From Betaproteobacteria bacterium (GTDB lineage: Bacteria > Pseudomonadota > Gammaproteobacteria > Burkholderiales > SG8-41): DNA of 7,847 bases. The stretch spans positions 1 to 7,847 of the forward strand of contig JAJTHX010000095.1 of NCBI GenBank assembly GCA_021300125.1. Reading direction: 5' to 3'. The position numbers and the translations under genes were made by a program. The notes under the pieces are model-generated. The model was not told where the DNA came from. It worked only from the letters and a program-made list of their open reading frames with translations, and did not search any database. Below are positions 7,193 to 7,847 of the stretch, piece after piece; the first letter of the stretch is position 1, and every line of letters begins with the position of its first letter.

Positions 7193-7847
7193 ATGAAACT
7201 GCATTACACGATGCTCGCCGCGGCATTTGCGGCGACCCTGGCCGCGCCCGCGCTGGCCGAATTCAAGCCGAGCAAGCCGGTGGAGATGATCGTCCATACC
7301 GGCCCCGGCGGCGGCGCCGACGTGCTGGCGCGTTTCATCGCTCAGGTGATCGAGAAGGAAAATCTGGCGCCGGTGCGCTTCACCGTCAACAACCGTGATG
7401 GCGGCGGCGGCCTGCGCGCGATGGCCTATGTGGTCGAGAAAAAGGGCGATAACCACGCCATCGCGGTGTTCACCGGCAACTGGCTGACCAACCCGCTGAC
7501 CCGCGCCGAAGCCAAGGTCACGGTGAAGGACATGACCCCGGTGGTACGGCTGGTGCTGGAGCCGGCGGTGATCGCGGTGAAAAGCGACGCGCCGTTCAAG
7601 ACGCTGAAGGACTTCATCGACGCCGCCAAGAAGCAGCCCGGTGCGCTGAAGCAGTCCGGCGGTTCGACCACCAGCCGCGACAACGTGGTGCGCCAGCTGC
7701 TGATGCGCGAAACCGGATCGAACTGGGCCTACATTTCCTTCCCCGGCGGCGGCGAGCGCATTGCCGCGCTGCTCGGCGGCCACGTCAACATGATGGTGAT
7801 CGAGCCGCAGGAAGCGGGCGAGCATATCAAGGCCGGCAACATGCGCG
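7193..7847 (+). CDS. tctC: Tripartite tricarboxylate transporter substrate-binding protein TctC (Bug family), 3' end outside window
   Basis: The first 218 residues are visible, out of about 320 in complete Bug proteins; the frame is open to the right edge. Residues 1-22 are a clear Sec signal peptide (basic start, Ala/Leu core, cleavage after ALA before EF), so the mature protein is periplasmic. The Bug fold is shown by PVEMIVHTGPGGGADVLARF (29-48), where the G-P-G-G-G-A-D loop binds a ligand carboxylate. The second-loop region SGGSTTSRDN begins near residue 155, and PGGGERIAALLGGHVNMMV is the usual linker and strand. Two details are less common: HT where most family members have P-F after the IV strand, and STTSRD where many have a G-S-G-T-x-x-H-type loop. 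These suggest a subfamily with its own ligand. It lies 42 bases after tctA with its own strong RBS and would deliver substrate to TctA/TctB. Confidence 0.93.
   Translation, partial: MKLHYTMLAAAFAATLAAPALAEFKPSKPVEMIVHTGPGGGADVLARFIAQVIEKENLAPVRFTVNNRDGGGGLRAMAYVVEKKGDNHAIAVFTGNWLTNPLTRAEAKVTVKDMTPVVRLVLEPAVIAVKSDAPFKTLKDFIDAAKKQPGALKQSGGSTTSRDNVVRQLLMRETGSNWAYISFPGGGERIAALLGGHVNMMVIEPQEAGEHIKAGNMR

Noticed and set aside
7172..7825. Minus-strand open frame opposite tctC
   Set aside because: It is fully antisense to a TctC with a clear signal peptide and RBS, and its product shows no recognisable features.

Overview
The window is GC-rich, densely coded DNA with short or overlapping gene junctions and frequent G/C-ending codons. 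This is typical of a betaproteobacterium (Burkholderiales/Rhodocyclales-like). That assignment is inferred from base composition, from the tripartite tricarboxylate transporter (TTT) with its Bug-type binding protein, and from the DUF2007/zinc-ribbon protein. No rRNA, tRNA or other taxonomic marker is present. I see no CRISPR array, insertion sequence, phage gene or attachment site.

Left part (1-4010, + strand). The 3' two thirds of an MmgE/PrpD-family gene is cut by the left edge. Fifteen bases after it comes a compact three-gene ABC export system: a MacA/HlyD-like periplasmic adaptor (881-2074), an FtsX/LolC/MacB-like permease (2071-3294, ATGA overlap) and a LolD/MacB-like ATPase (3300-4010). 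The order adaptor-permease-ATPase is that of DevBCA-type exporters. The adaptor carries the RxxxLxxxxxxS hairpin-tip motif used to dock on TolC-like outer-membrane channels, so a tripartite envelope-spanning exporter is likely. No TolC gene lies in the window.

Middle (3998-4450). A small minus-strand gene encodes a DUF2007-type protein with a C-terminal four-cysteine zinc ribbon. It runs tail-to-tail into the ATPase gene with a 13-base overlap of their 3' ends. GC-rich inverted repeats lie at this junction. The divergent spacer 4328-4453 holds a three-arm inverted repeat, a possible extended -10 promoter and a clear ribosome binding site for the next operon.

Right part (4454-7847, + strand). 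A TTT operon: a ModA-like substrate-binding-fold protein with no signal peptide, then TctB (ATGA overlap), TctA (one base after tctB) and TctC (42 bases after tctA, strong RBS, clear Sec signal peptide, cut by the right edge). TctC would capture a carboxylate in the periplasm and TctA/TctB would import it. The leaderless ModA-like protein is predicted cytosolic and is the oddest component.

Overall these are recognisable families in somewhat unusual combinations. I do not see a clearly new system. The best candidates for follow-up are the cytosolic ModA-like protein coupled to tctBA and the hybrid LolD/MacA-type exporter.
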